DNA of 64,000 bases. Source: Novilysobacter antarcticus. Lineage in GTDB: Bacteria; Pseudomonadota; Gammaproteobacteria; Xanthomonadales; Xanthomonadaceae. The stretch is from NCBI RefSeq assembly GCF_019802285.1, contig NZ_JAIEUJ010000001.1, positions 930,001-994,000 of the forward strand, given 5' to 3'. The notes beneath the pieces were generated by a model that saw nothing but the letters and a program-made list of their open reading frames with translations, searched no databases and was not told the DNA's origin. The position numbers were made by a program, and so were the translations under genes. Positions 51,810-60,880 of the stretch are shown here, piece after piece (within the stretch, counting starts at the first letter, position 1; every line of letters starts with the position of its first letter).

Positions 51810-51846
51810 CACGCTCCTGGCCTGCGCAGTTGCTAATCTGGCGCGG

Positions 51847-52512
51847 ATGCCTTCCCTCCTGATCGCCGACGACCATCCGCTGTTCCGGGCCGCATTGCGT
51901 GGCGCGGCGGCCGACGCGGTGGCCGACCTGACCGTCCACGAAGCGGACTCGCTGCCTGCCGTTCTTACGGTGCTGGAAGAGGAGCCGGACATCGACCTGA
52001 TCCTGCTGGACCTGCACATGCCGGGCAACCACGGCCTCGCCGGTCTGGCGGCGATCCGTGCGCAGTACCCGGGAGTCGCGGTGGTGGTCGTGTCGGCCAA
52101 CGACGACCCACGCGTGATCCGCCGCGCGCTGGACCACGGTGCTGCGGGCTATCTGCCCAAGAGCTCCGGATTGGACGAGCTTCGCGACGCGATCCGCGCC
52201 GTACTGGCGTGCGAACAATGGCTGCCGCCGGCCCTTCGTGCATCGGTTTCGCACACGCGCAGCTCGCCCAATGATGCCGAGCTGGCGGCGCGCCTTGCCA
52301 GCTTGTCCCCGCAGCAGTTCCGGGTCCTCAGTTTTGTTGCCGAAGGGCTGTTGAACAAGCAGATCGCCGATCGGCTCGGCGTCCAGGAACGCACGGTCAA
52401 GGCGCACCTGTCGGCAATCTTCGAGCGCCTTGGCGTGCGCAACCGCACCCAGGCGGGGGTGATCCTGAGGAGTCTGGAACTCGTCGACCCGGCCCGCCTG
52501 GTCGCTGACTGA
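51847..52512 (+). CDS. LuxR/FixJ-type response regulator (CrbR-like)
   Basis: A 221-residue regulator. The receiver domain has the phosphorylation site D55 in LILLDLHMPGNHG and Lys in GYLPKSS. A short linker leads to the LuxR helix-turn-helix (about 145-205: LSPQQFRVLSFVAEGLLNKQIADRLGV and RTVKAHLSAIFERLGV). It faces, tail to tail, a sensor kinase with a transporter-type membrane domain. The same pairing is known as CrbS/CrbR (acetate/acyl-CoA synthetase control) in Vibrio and Pseudomonas. The assignment here is by domain layout. Confidence 0.85.
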   Translation: MPSLLIADDHPLFRAALRGAAADAVADLTVHEADSLPAVLTVLEEEPDIDLILLDLHMPGNHGLAGLAAIRAQYPGVAVVVVSANDDPRVIRRALDHGAAGYLPKSSGLDELRDAIRAVLACEQWLPPALRASVSHTRSSPNDAELAARLASLSPQQFRVLSFVAEGLLNKQIADRLGVQERTVKAHLSAIFERLGVRNRTQAGVILRSLELVDPARLVAD

Positions 52513-52523
52513 GGGCAACGCGT

Positions 52524-55500
52524 TCAGTCTTCCTCAACAGCCACGCGCTCACCACTCAGCGCACTTGCAGCCAGCATCCGGTCCAGCACGGATTTCAGCG
52601 CGAGCGGCTTGAGCGGTTTGGACAGCAACGACTGGCCCGCATCGAGCACCGCGCGCCGGACCACGTGGCCGGTGTCGGCGCTGAGGATCAGGGTTGGACG
52701 GGCACCGTGTTCGGCGGCCAGGGATTCGGCCAGCGCCACTCCGGTGTCGCCGTTGTCGAGGTGGTAATCAAACAGCCAAAGCGCGGCGGGTTCGCGAGCG
52801 AGATGCCGGCGCGCGCCATCGCGGTCCGCCGCAGTCAACACCTCGCAGCCCCACGCACGAAGGATCGCCGACAGGGCCGCCAGCGCCTGCGCGTCGTTGT
52901 CGACCAGCAACACACGCAGGCCGGAAAGCCCCCGCGGCGCGCTGGCGACAACCGGCATGCGCGACTCGACGCGCGCAACCTGCATCGCGAACACCGTGCC
53001 TTGGCCCGGAACACTGTGCAGCGTGAGGGGTGCATCGAGCAGCTGGGCGATGCGGTCGGCAATCGACAGCCCAAGGCCCAGCCCCTGTCCGGGCGCATCG
53101 ATGCCGCGCCGGAACTCCTCGAAAATCGCCTGCTGCATACCGGCTTCGATGCCCGGACCGGTGTCATGCACCTCGATCCGCATGAACTCATCGCAACGAC
53201 GTACGCCCAGCAGCACGCGACCGCTGGCGGTGTAGCGCACCGCGTTGGCAAGGAAGTTTTGCAGTGCGCGCCGCAGCAGCTGCGGATCGCTGTACACCCA
53301 GGCCCGGGTCGGCACGAAGCGGAATCCGAGGCCGCGCGCGGCGGCGATCGCGCTGAACTCCGATGCCAGTGGCTCGAGCACTTCGGCCAGTGCGAAGGCC
53401 CGTGGTTCCGGCACAAGGCCGCCCGCCTCCAGGCGCGACATCTCCAGCAATCCGGTCAGCAGGTCGCCGGTGGAATCCAGCGCGCCAGCGATCTGGGCCA
53501 GCATCGCGCGCTGCGCGTCATTGCCCGCCTGCACGGACATCGCATCGGTGAACAGCTGCGCCGCATGCAGCGGCTGCATCAGGTCATGGCCGATCGCGGC
53601 CAGGAACCGGCTCTTCGCGTCATTGGCGCGCTCGGCCTCGCGGGTGGCGATCTGCAGATCGGCGGTCCGTTCGATGACGCGCTGCTCCAGAGTTTCGTTG
53701 GACTCCAGCAACGCCGCCTCGGCGCGGCGGAAATCAGTGACGTCGGTGAACGTCGCGACGAAGCCGCCTCCGGGCATGGGGTTGCCGCGGATCTCGATGA
53801 TGCTGCCGTCGGCGAGGATCCGTTCGGTGAGGTGCGGGGATCCAGCGCGCATGAACGCCAGTCGCCGCTCCAGCGCCCGCTCCAAGCCGCCGGCCGGTGG
53901 CGTGCCCTGCAGCATCGCCCAGCGCGACAGGTCGGCGATGGGTCGGCCCACCTGCAGCAGCTCGGCGGGATATTGGAATAATTCGGCGTAGCGCCGGTTC
54001 CAGGCGACCAGTCGGAGCTGTGCATCCACCACGCTGATGCCCTGGCTCATGTTGTGCAGCGCGGCTTCCAGCACGCGCTGGTTGAAGCGCAGGTCCGCGG
54101 ACGCCTCACCAACGATCGCGGCCACCGTGTCCAGCCCCCGCGCGCTTTCGCTACGCGCCGCATCCAGCAGAACGCGCGCCGAGGCGGAGCCGAGGACGGC
54201 CGCGAGCTCGCGCTCGATCCCCGCCTCCACCGCCGCTGACACGGGGCCGCTGGGTGGGGCCTTCTGCAAGAGTTGCTGGACGCGGTGGCGTGGCAGGAAG
54301 CGCATGCCGGCGTCACGCAGACTCTGCGCATCCATGCCCCGGTAGCTGCGTCGCGGCGTATCGCGACGCCAGCTCCAGGTCCAGCCGAGCACCGTGGCCA
54401 GCGTGCCAAGGAATAGACTGACACCTACGGCGCGTCCCAGACGGCTCCAGCCGGTCAGCCCAAACAGACCGTCCGGCGACAGCATGTGCAAGCCCAGCGG
54501 GCCCGAATCCAGCCACGCGGGCCGTTGCCCGACCACCTCGAACACCATCGGCAGCAACAGCACCCAGGCCCAGGCCGCGAATCCCACGACCACGCCGATC
54601 ACGGCCGCGCGCGGCGGCGTTTGCGGCCGCCACACCGCGAAGCCCAGCGCTGGCGCGAGCGTCGCCAACGCCGAGAACGACACCGCCCCCACGTCCGCCA
54701 GCGCCTCGTTGCCGCCCACCAGCCGGCTATAGGCCCAGGCCAGCAGCATGATCGCGACGATGCCGATCCGCCGCAGCATCAACACGCTGCCGCGCAGGTC
54801 GCTGCCATCGTTGCGCGACCATGCGCCGCGCAGCAGTCCCGGCGCGAACCAGTGGTTGCCGATCATCAGACCCAGCGTCAGCGTGCTGACCACCACCATG
54901 CCGGTAGCGGCGCTCAGTCCGCCGAGGAACGCAAACAGCGCCAGGCCCTCATGGCCCTGCGACAACGGCAGCGCCAGCACGTACATGTCGGATGGCACCG
55001 AGTCGCCGAGCAACGCCGCACCGGCGGTCGCCAGCGGCAGGACCGGCAAGGCGATCAGGATCAGGTACAGCGGAAACTGCCAGCGTGCGGTGCGCACGTC
55101 GCGCTCGTCGCGACACTCGACCACGCCGATGTGGAACTGGTGCGGCATGATGAACATCGCCAGCGCACCCAGCAGGACCAGTGGCAGGAAGCCGGCTGCG
55201 GGCGCCGCGGGCATCGTCGGTATCGACTGGATCGGGACCGGCACCGAGGCTCCGGCGCCGGTGTCCAGCCCGAGCCAGACAAACGCACCGATGGCGAGCA
55301 TCGCGCCAAGCTTGAACACCGACTCGAATGCCATGGCGAGCACCAGTCCGCGGTTGTGCTCGGTGGCGCTCGCGCGCCGCGTGCCGAACAGCATCGCAAA
55401 AACGGCCATGGCCAATGCTACGTAGAGAGCGCTGTCCTGCCACGGCGGCGTAGCCAGTCCGGCATCGCGGGTGGTCAGCATGGCGAAACTCATCGCCACC

Positions 55501-55907
55501 GCTTTCAGCTGCAGCGCGATGTAGGGAATCAGTCCGAGCGCGGCGACCAAGGTGACGGTGGCGGCCAGCCACGCATCCTTGCCCAGGCGCGTGGCGATCA
55601 GGTCGGCAATGGAGGTCGCATTGGTCTCGCGGGCCAGGCGCACCAGCTTGATCATGAAGCCGACCGCGAGCACGTACAGCAGGATCGCGCCCAGGAAGGT
55701 GGGCGGCAGCGGCCAGCCATAGCGCGCGGCCTGGGTGACCGTGCCGTAGAAGGTCCACGAGGTGCAGTGCACCGCCAGCGACAGCGCATAGACGTGGCGC
55801 CAGTGACCGGCAAACAGCGCCGGCCGGCGCTCGGCATACAGCGCGGCACCGAACATCAGCCCAAGCCAGGCAAGGCTGGCGAGGGCGACCGGAGTGAAGC
55901 TCAGCAT
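52524..55907 (-). CDS. Hybrid sensor kinase with sodium/solute-symporter-like membrane domain (CrbS-like)
   Basis: An 1127-residue kinase. Residues 1 to about 480 hold about 12 hydrophobic helices of the SSS/SLC5 fold (VHCTSWTFYGTVTQAARYGW near the start). A helical STAC-like linker (about 510-600), a PAS-type domain (about 600-715), a coiled coil, HisKA with His774 in GHDLMQPLHAAQ, HATPase with GQGLGLGLSIADR, and a C-terminal receiver domain (VLLVDNDAQALAALSAIL, LFDYHLDNGD) follow. It likely senses a transported or bound carboxylate and phosphorylates the convergent LuxR-type regulator. CrbS-type proteins share this exact order. Confidence 0.9.
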   Translation of the reverse strand: MLSFTPVALASLAWLGLMFGAALYAERRPALFAGHWRHVYALSLAVHCTSWTFYGTVTQAARYGWPLPPTFLGAILLYVLAVGFMIKLVRLARETNATSIADLIATRLGKDAWLAATVTLVAALGLIPYIALQLKAVAMSFAMLTTRDAGLATPPWQDSALYVALAMAVFAMLFGTRRASATEHNRGLVLAMAFESVFKLGAMLAIGAFVWLGLDTGAGASVPVPIQSIPTMPAAPAAGFLPLVLLGALAMFIMPHQFHIGVVECRDERDVRTARWQFPLYLILIALPVLPLATAGAALLGDSVPSDMYVLALPLSQGHEGLALFAFLGGLSAATGMVVVSTLTLGLMIGNHWFAPGLLRGAWSRNDGSDLRGSVLMLRRIGIVAIMLLAWAYSRLVGGNEALADVGAVSFSALATLAPALGFAVWRPQTPPRAAVIGVVVGFAAWAWVLLLPMVFEVVGQRPAWLDSGPLGLHMLSPDGLFGLTGWSRLGRAVGVSLFLGTLATVLGWTWSWRRDTPRRSYRGMDAQSLRDAGMRFLPRHRVQQLLQKAPPSGPVSAAVEAGIERELAAVLGSASARVLLDAARSESARGLDTVAAIVGEASADLRFNQRVLEAALHNMSQGISVVDAQLRLVAWNRRYAELFQYPAELLQVGRPIADLSRWAMLQGTPPAGGLERALERRLAFMRAGSPHLTERILADGSIIEIRGNPMPGGGFVATFTDVTDFRRAEAALLESNETLEQRVIERTADLQIATREAERANDAKSRFLAAIGHDLMQPLHAAQLFTDAMSVQAGNDAQRAMLAQIAGALDSTGDLLTGLLEMSRLEAGGLVPEPRAFALAEVLEPLASEFSAIAAARGLGFRFVPTRAWVYSDPQLLRRALQNFLANAVRYTASGRVLLGVRRCDEFMRIEVHDTGPGIEAGMQQAIFEEFRRGIDAPGQGLGLGLSIADRIAQLLDAPLTLHSVPGQGTVFAMQVARVESRMPVVASAPRGLSGLRVLLVDNDAQALAALSAILRAWGCEVLTAADRDGARRHLAREPAALWLFDYHLDNGDTGVALAESLAAEHGARPTLILSADTGHVVRRAVLDAGQSLLSKPLKPLALKSVLDRMLAASALSGERVAVEED

Positions 55908-55997
55908 CGCCGGAGCATAGCGCGCGGCACGGATTCTGCGGACCTGCTCAACGGCACAGATCCGGCGGTCGCCGGATCGGGCAGGACCGGGTTGTCC

Positions 55998-57332
55998 TTA
56001 CTGCCGGGACGACCCGGTAATCCCGTCGATGGACATTCCCACGCCCCGTGCCAGTTCGACGAATCCGGGGAAAGAGGTAGCGACGGTCGCGATGTCCTTG
56101 ATCCGGACCTCGCCCGAAGCCCGTTGCGCGGCGACCGCGAAGCTCATCGCGATGCGGTGGTCATCGTGGGTATCGATGCTGCCGCCGCCGAGCGCTCCGC
56201 CCTCGATGACGGCGCCGTCGGGCGTCTCCTCGATGCTGATGCCGAGCGTGCGCAGACCCGCCGCCATGGTCGCAATGCGGTCCGACTCCTTGACCCGCAA
56301 CTCAGCAGCGTCGCGGACCACCGTGCGGCCGGTGGCGCACGCGGCGGCGACGAACAGCACCGGGAACTCATCGATCATGTCCGCTACCAGCGCGGGCGGG
56401 ACCTCGATGCCGTGCAGCGGCGCGTAGCGGACCAGCAGCTCGGCAACCGGCTCACCGCCGTCATCGCGGGGATTTTCCTCACGGATGTCCGCGCCCATCA
56501 GACGCAATGCCTGCAGCAGTCCGGTCCGGCGCGGATTGATCCCGACCGCCTGCAGGCGGAGCTCGGATCCCGGAATGATCGTTGCGGCGACGATGAAGAA
56601 GGCCGCCGAGGAAAAATCCGCGGGAACGTCGATGCGGGCTGCGTGCAGACGGTGCCCACCGCTGAGGCGGACGACGCCGGGCGCACTCTCCACCGGCCAA
56701 CCGAAGGTGGCCAGCATCCGTTCGGTGTAATCGCGGGTCGGGTGTGGCTCGCGCACGACGGTCTCGCCGTCGGCGTACAGACCCGCCAGCAGTAGCGCCG
56801 ACTTCACCTGCGCACTCGCCACCGGCAACGCGTAGTCGATGCCGCGCAATCCCGCGCTGGCATGCAGGCGCAGCGGCGGTGTGCCGCCATCACCGGTGTC
56901 GATCCGCGCGCCCATCGCCGTGAGCGGATCGGTGACGCGGCGCATTGGCCGCTTCGTCAGCGAGGCGTCGCCGACCAGGACGCTGTCGAAGGCCTGCCCG
57001 GCCAAGACGCCCGCGAGCAGTCGCATGCCGGTCCCCGAGTTGCCACAGTCGAGCACCTCGTCGGCGCCGCGCAGGCCATGCAGGCCGACACCGTGCACCA
57101 AGCAGACCGTCGGCGCCGGGGTCTCGATCCGAACGCCAAGCTGGGTGAAGATCCGTGCCGTGGCGCGGGTGTCCTCGCCCTCCAGAAAACCATGGATCTC
57201 GGTGGTGCCTTCCGCCAACGCGCCCAGCATCACCGCGCGATGGGAAATAGACTTGTCCCCGGGGACGAGCAGGCTGCCGCGTAGCGCGGTTCCCCTGCCA
57301 GCCCGCCAGTCCTGCCGTACCACCTCGCTCAT
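55998..57332 (-). CDS. aroA: 3-phosphoshikimate 1-carboxyvinyltransferase (EPSP synthase), class II type
   Basis: A 444-residue shikimate-pathway enzyme. The motifs GDKSISHR, SAQVKSALLLAG, GDASLTKRPM and RVKESDRI follow the class II (Agrobacterium CP4-like) pattern rather than the E. coli class I wording. The active-site loop reads GNSGTGMRLL, so the position that is Ala100 in CP4 is Gly here. It makes EPSP from shikimate 3-phosphate and PEP. The ATG overlaps the pheA stop by four bases, completing the serC-pheA-aroA operon. Confidence 0.95.
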   Translation of the reverse strand: MSEVVRQDWRAGRGTALRGSLLVPGDKSISHRAVMLGALAEGTTEIHGFLEGEDTRATARIFTQLGVRIETPAPTVCLVHGVGLHGLRGADEVLDCGNSGTGMRLLAGVLAGQAFDSVLVGDASLTKRPMRRVTDPLTAMGARIDTGDGGTPPLRLHASAGLRGIDYALPVASAQVKSALLLAGLYADGETVVREPHPTRDYTERMLATFGWPVESAPGVVRLSGGHRLHAARIDVPADFSSAAFFIVAATIIPGSELRLQAVGINPRRTGLLQALRLMGADIREENPRDDGGEPVAELLVRYAPLHGIEVPPALVADMIDEFPVLFVAAACATGRTVVRDAAELRVKESDRIATMAAGLRTLGISIEETPDGAVIEGGALGGGSIDTHDDHRIAMSFAVAAQRASGEVRIKDIATVATSFPGFVELARGVGMSIDGITGSSRQ

Positions 57333-58471
57333 ACGATCGCCACCGGGTAGGAACCCAGCACGCGCACCTGCTCGGCGAATTCATCGACCTCCGCCAGCGC
57401 CAGCCGCATCGCTTCCTGCTCGATGTGCCCGCCGACGTCAACGAAGAACGCATATTGCCAGCGCCCGCCATGGCCGGGCCTGGACTCGATCCGGTTCATG
57501 CTCAAGCCGTGGCGCGCGAACGGCGCCAGCACCTGGAAAAGTGCACCCGGCTGGTCCTTGATGAAGATCAGCAGGGAGGTGCGGTCATTGCCGGAGGCCG
57601 GGAACAGTTCGCGCCCGAGCACCAGGAAACGCGTGGTGTTGTCGGGGCGGTCCTCGATCGGGCCGGCCACTGACTTCAGTCCGTAAACGCTCGCGGCACT
57701 GAGTCCGGCGATCGCTGCCGCGTCATCGGCGTTGCGGGCACGGCGTGCAGCTTCGGCATTGCTCGCCAATGGGATCTTCTCGGCGTCGGGCAGGTGCTGG
57801 CGCAACCAGGCCTTGCACTGGGCGAAGGACTGCGGATGCGAGTACACCCGCTCGATGTCCTCCAAGCGACCGCTGCGCGAGAGCAGGTGCTGGTGCACGC
57901 GCAGTTCCACCTCGCCGCAGATCTTCACATCGGTGCCCAGGAACGTGTCCAACGTCGACTGGATCGTGCCCTGGGTGGAATTCTCCACCGGCACCACACC
58001 GAAGTCCGCCGCTCCCGACTCCACTTCGCCGAACACCTCCTCGATGCTGCCCAGCGGCAGGCCGAGGATGGAGTGGCCGAAGTGTTTGTACGCCGCCTGC
58101 TCCGAATGCGTGCCCTCCGGTCCCAGGAAGCCGATCTTGAGCGGCTCCTGCTGGGCCAGGCAGGCCGACATGATCTCCCGGAACACCCGCACCAGAACCT
58201 CGCTTTCCAGCGGGCCTTCGTTGCGATCGACCACCCGGCGCAGGACCTGGGCCTCGCGTTCGGGGCGGTAATAGTCGATTGCCGCCGCGAGCGGTCCCTT
58301 GGCCTGGCCGATCTGGCTGGCGAACCGCGCCCGTTCGGCGATCAGCTCCTGGATGCTCCGATCGATGCCGTCGACGCGCTCGCGCAGTTCGGCCAGTTTC
58401 GGCGCGGCCGGCTTCTTGGGCACCACATCCCGGCGCGAAGCCTTTGCAGGCGGCTTGCCCTTGGCAGTCAT
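57329..58471 (-). CDS. pheA: Bifunctional chorismate mutase / prephenate dehydratase
   Basis: A 380-residue P-protein for phenylalanine synthesis. A basic N-terminal tail (20 residues) precedes the AroQ chorismate mutase helices (LRERVDGIDRSIQELIAERA). The dehydratase domain has IGFLGPEGTHSEQAA and VVPVENSTQGTIQ. The C-terminal ACT domain has KDQPGALFQVLAPFA and the ESRP phenylalanine-binding motif (NRIESRPG), so feedback inhibition is expected. The ATG overlaps the serC stop as TGATG. Confidence 0.95.
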   Translation of the reverse strand: MTAKGKPPAKASRRDVVPKKPAAPKLAELRERVDGIDRSIQELIAERARFASQIGQAKGPLAAAIDYYRPEREAQVLRRVVDRNEGPLESEVLVRVFREIMSACLAQQEPLKIGFLGPEGTHSEQAAYKHFGHSILGLPLGSIEEVFGEVESGAADFGVVPVENSTQGTIQSTLDTFLGTDVKICGEVELRVHQHLLSRSGRLEDIERVYSHPQSFAQCKAWLRQHLPDAEKIPLASNAEAARRARNADDAAAIAGLSAASVYGLKSVAGPIEDRPDNTTRFLVLGRELFPASGNDRTSLLIFIKDQPGALFQVLAPFARHGLSMNRIESRPGHGGRWQYAFFVDVGGHIEQEAMRLALAEVDEFAEQVRVLGSYPVAIV

Positions 58472-59556
58472 CAGCCGTTCCTCTTCTGGAAGTCAGCCAT
58501 GAAGTCGGCCAATGCCTGCGCGCCGGAGACCGGCATCGCGTTGTAGATCGATGCGCGCATTCCGCCCAGCACGCGATGGCCCTTCAGCGAGATCAGCCCC
58601 GCCGCGCGGGCCTGTTCGAGAAAACGTGCATCCAACTTCTCATCGTGGAGCGAGAACACGACGTTCATACGCGAACGCGCGCTGCGCTCCACCGTGTTGC
58701 GATAGAAGCCGTCCGACCCGTCGATGGCCGCGTACAGCAACTGCGACTTGACGGCGCTGCGTCGGGCAAATTCCTCCACCCCGCCTTCATCCAGCATCCA
58801 CTGGAACATCAGCCCGGCCAGGTACCAGTTGAAGGTGGGCGGCGTGTTGAGCATGGAGCCGGCGCGCTCATGGGCGGAATAATCCAGGATCGGCGCGCGC
58901 GCCTGGCCGGTGCGCGCCAGCAGGTCACGACGGACGATCACCACCGTCAGACCGACCGGCCCGAGGTTTTTCTGGGCGCCCGCGTAGATCACCCCGAAGC
59001 GGGAGATATCCAGGGGACCGGAGGCAATGCTGGAACTGAAATCGCCGATCAGCGGCACGTCTCCGACATCGGGAATCCCGTCGAACTCGACGCCGTGGAT
59101 GGTCTCGTTGGCGGTGTAGTGCACATAGGCCGCACCTTCCGACAACGCCCAGTCCGCGCGCGCCGGCAGGTCCCGATAACCACCATCCGCCGTGTCGGCC
59201 GCTACCCGGGCGTCGACGTAGGGCTGCGCCTGCTTGATGGCAGTGGCGCCCCAGTGACCGGTAAGGATGTAGTCGGCGGCTTGGCGCGGCGCGGCGAAAT
59301 TCAGGGGTATCAACGCCTGCTGGGTGGTTGCCCCGCCCTGCAGGAACAGGACCGCGTAGTCATCGGGTACCGACAGCAGCGTGCGCAGGTCCGCTTCGGC
59401 CTTTTCTGCGGCCCGCATGAACTCGGGGCCGCGATGGCTCAGCTCCAGGACCGAGGCGCCGGCGCCGTTCCAGTCCAGCAACTCCTCGCCTGCTTGCTCA
59501 AGGACTGCTTCGGGAAGGGCCGCAGGGCCAGCGCTGAAGTTGTACGGACGTGACAT
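58471..59556 (-). CDS. serC: Phosphoserine aminotransferase
   Basis: A 361-residue PLP enzyme for serine (and pyridoxal) synthesis. It begins [19 protein letters not shown]; the PLP lysine lies in [18 protein letters not shown]; the C-terminus has [16 protein letters not shown]. The ATG at 59556 gives the standard N-terminus. It is the first gene of serC-pheA-aroA; grouping serine and aromatic synthesis this way is common in Gammaproteobacteria. Confidence 0.96.
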   Translation of the reverse strand: MSRPYNFSAGPAALPEAVLEQAGEELLDWNGAGASVLELSHRGPEFMRAAEKAEADLRTLLSVPDDYAVLFLQGGATTQQALIPLNFAAPRQAADYILTGHWGATAIKQAQPYVDARVAADTADGGYRDLPARADWALSEGAAYVHYTANETIHGVEFDGIPDVGDVPLIGDFSSSIASGPLDISRFGVIYAGAQKNLGPVGLTVVIVRRDLLARTGQARAPILDYSAHERAGSMLNTPPTFNWYLAGLMFQWMLDEGGVEEFARRSAVKSQLLYAAIDGSDGFYRNTVERSARSRMNVVFSLHDEKLDARFLEQARAAGLISLKGHRVLGGMRASIYNAMPVSGAQALADFMADFQKRNG

Positions 59557-59584
59557 GGAGGCGTTCCAGTGGGGCGTGACCCCC

Positions 59585-59614
59585 AAGGTATGCCGCACTG
59601 CAGCAAGATGTAAA
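59585..59614 (-). promoter_or_regulatory. serC: Candidate sigma-70 promoter of serC-pheA-aroA
   Basis: On the - strand TTTACA (59609-59614) and TACCTT (59585-59590) are 18 bp apart, about 30 bp before the serC ATG. Confidence 0.4.
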
Positions 59615-59634
59615 GACCGCCTCCCGACAGTTGC

Positions 59635-60477
59635 TCAGCGCGCGCCGTAAAGCAGCAGCAACGCCAGCGCGCCGGCCATCAGCAGTGCCGCCAGCAACAA
59701 CCACGGAATCCGCCGCAGGGAGGCCATCAGCGGTGAGCGCTGGGGACCCACTTCGGCTGCAGGCAAGTCAGGGGCGGGATCCGCAACCGGCGGCTCGGGC
59801 GGTGCCAGAACCCGAGGCGCTTCCACTACGAATCGATGGCTGGCGTTGAACACCACCTGGTCGCCGGCCATCAGCAGCCCTTCGTCCAGCCGATGTCCAT
59901 TGACCTCGACTCCCCCCGATGCGCCAAGCGCACGGAACCTCACGCCGTCGCTGTGCGGCTCCAGCCGGGCGTGTTGATCGGAAATGCCGGCTTCGGCAAT
60001 GCACAGCTCGGCGTCGGGCTGGCTTCCAACCGTGCACGGATGATCCAGATCGAAACAGCGGCCGTGGTGGGGACCACCGACGGCGCGCAGGACCACGCGC
60101 GCCCTGGGTGGATCGTTCGCGGCTGCCGCGGGAGCCGGGCCGGGGCGGGCACCCACCAGGGTCAGGTCGACCCCGTCCAGGTGCAGCACGTCCCCAGCTC
60201 GCAGCATCGCCATCCGCCGCACCGGTCGGCCGTTGACATGCATCACCTGCGACTGCTCGCGCAACTGCAGCCAGATACCGCGGCGGTCGATGGATATCTG
60301 CAGGCGCGCGTCGTGGGAGCCATCGACCAGACACGGGTTGCCGTCGCTGTCCTGGCCCACGGCATGCACGCCGACGCCAAGTACAAGGTCGTCCCGCGCA
60401 CCATCGGCGAATCGCAGTCTTAGGTTATTCACTGGGGCGAAATCTACCACGCACGCCACTCGCGCGGGCACCGGCAT
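59635..60477 (-). CDS. Twin-FHA membrane protein
   Basis: A 280-residue protein. The N-terminal 110 residues look like a degenerate FHA (VNGRPVRRMAMLRAGDVLHL). A second, canonical FHA (about 125-215) has the phosphothreonine-binding pattern CTVGSQPDAELCI, SDQHARLE and VEVNGHRL. A Pro-rich linker leads to a C-terminal transmembrane helix (WLLLAALLMAGALALLLLYG), so the FHA modules face the cytoplasm as a tail-anchored protein. The start at 60477 is the first good in-frame ATG; longer N-terminal extensions are unlikely. No Ser/Thr kinase is adjacent. It is divergent from the PHA-system gene. Confidence 0.75.
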   Translation of the reverse strand: MPVPARVACVVDFAPVNNLRLRFADGARDDLVLGVGVHAVGQDSDGNPCLVDGSHDARLQISIDRRGIWLQLREQSQVMHVNGRPVRRMAMLRAGDVLHLDGVDLTLVGARPGPAPAAAANDPPRARVVLRAVGGPHHGRCFDLDHPCTVGSQPDAELCIAEAGISDQHARLEPHSDGVRFRALGASGGVEVNGHRLDEGLLMAGDQVVFNASHRFVVEAPRVLAPPEPPVADPAPDLPAAEVGPQRSPLMASLRRIPWLLLAALLMAGALALLLLYGAR

Positions 60478-60539
60478 GCGGATCGACTTGAGCCTTTCAC
60501 TTCCGCCCCCAACACTGGCGTTCGCCCACGGAGATCCGC

Positions 60540-60815
60540 ATGTCCGATATCGATATCCAACACCCCCACACCATGGAACCGCAGCAGGCACGCACGGCGG
60601 TTCAGGAAATTGCCGACAAGCTGACCGATCGTTTCGGGGTCGTGTCCCGCTGGGAAGGTGACACGCTCCACTTTGACCGGAGCGGAATCGAAGGGAAAAT
60701 CGAAGTGGCACCGTCCCGCCTGCACGTCACCGCCAGGTTGGGGTTCCTGTTTGTGGCCATGAAGGGTCCAATCGAGTCCGAGCTGCGGCGCGTTCTGGAT
60801 AAGCGATTCAGCTGA
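60540..60815 (+). CDS. Polyhydroxyalkanoic acid system family protein
   Basis: A 91-residue protein of the PHA-granule-region family (TIGR02610/PF09650 type). Visible core: ARTAVQEIADKLTDRFGVVSRWEGDTLHFDRSG and HVTARLGFLFVAMKGPIESELRRVLDKRF. Members are common in Xanthomonads, usually without a known biochemical role, and many genomes carrying them lack classical PHA synthase. It is divergent from the FHA gene across 62 bp. Confidence 0.82.
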   Translation: MSDIDIQHPHTMEPQQARTAVQEIADKLTDRFGVVSRWEGDTLHFDRSGIEGKIEVAPSRLHVTARLGFLFVAMKGPIESELRRVLDKRFS

Positions 60816-60880
60816 GAACAAGTCTCGCGGCGTATATTGAGCGGTCGATCTGCTCAGGCGCCTGCCGCCCGATATCCGCC

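Noticed and set aside
54486-56795. A long + strand frame opposite the sensor kinase and aroA
   Set aside because: Gln/Arg/His-rich shadow of two well-supported genes.
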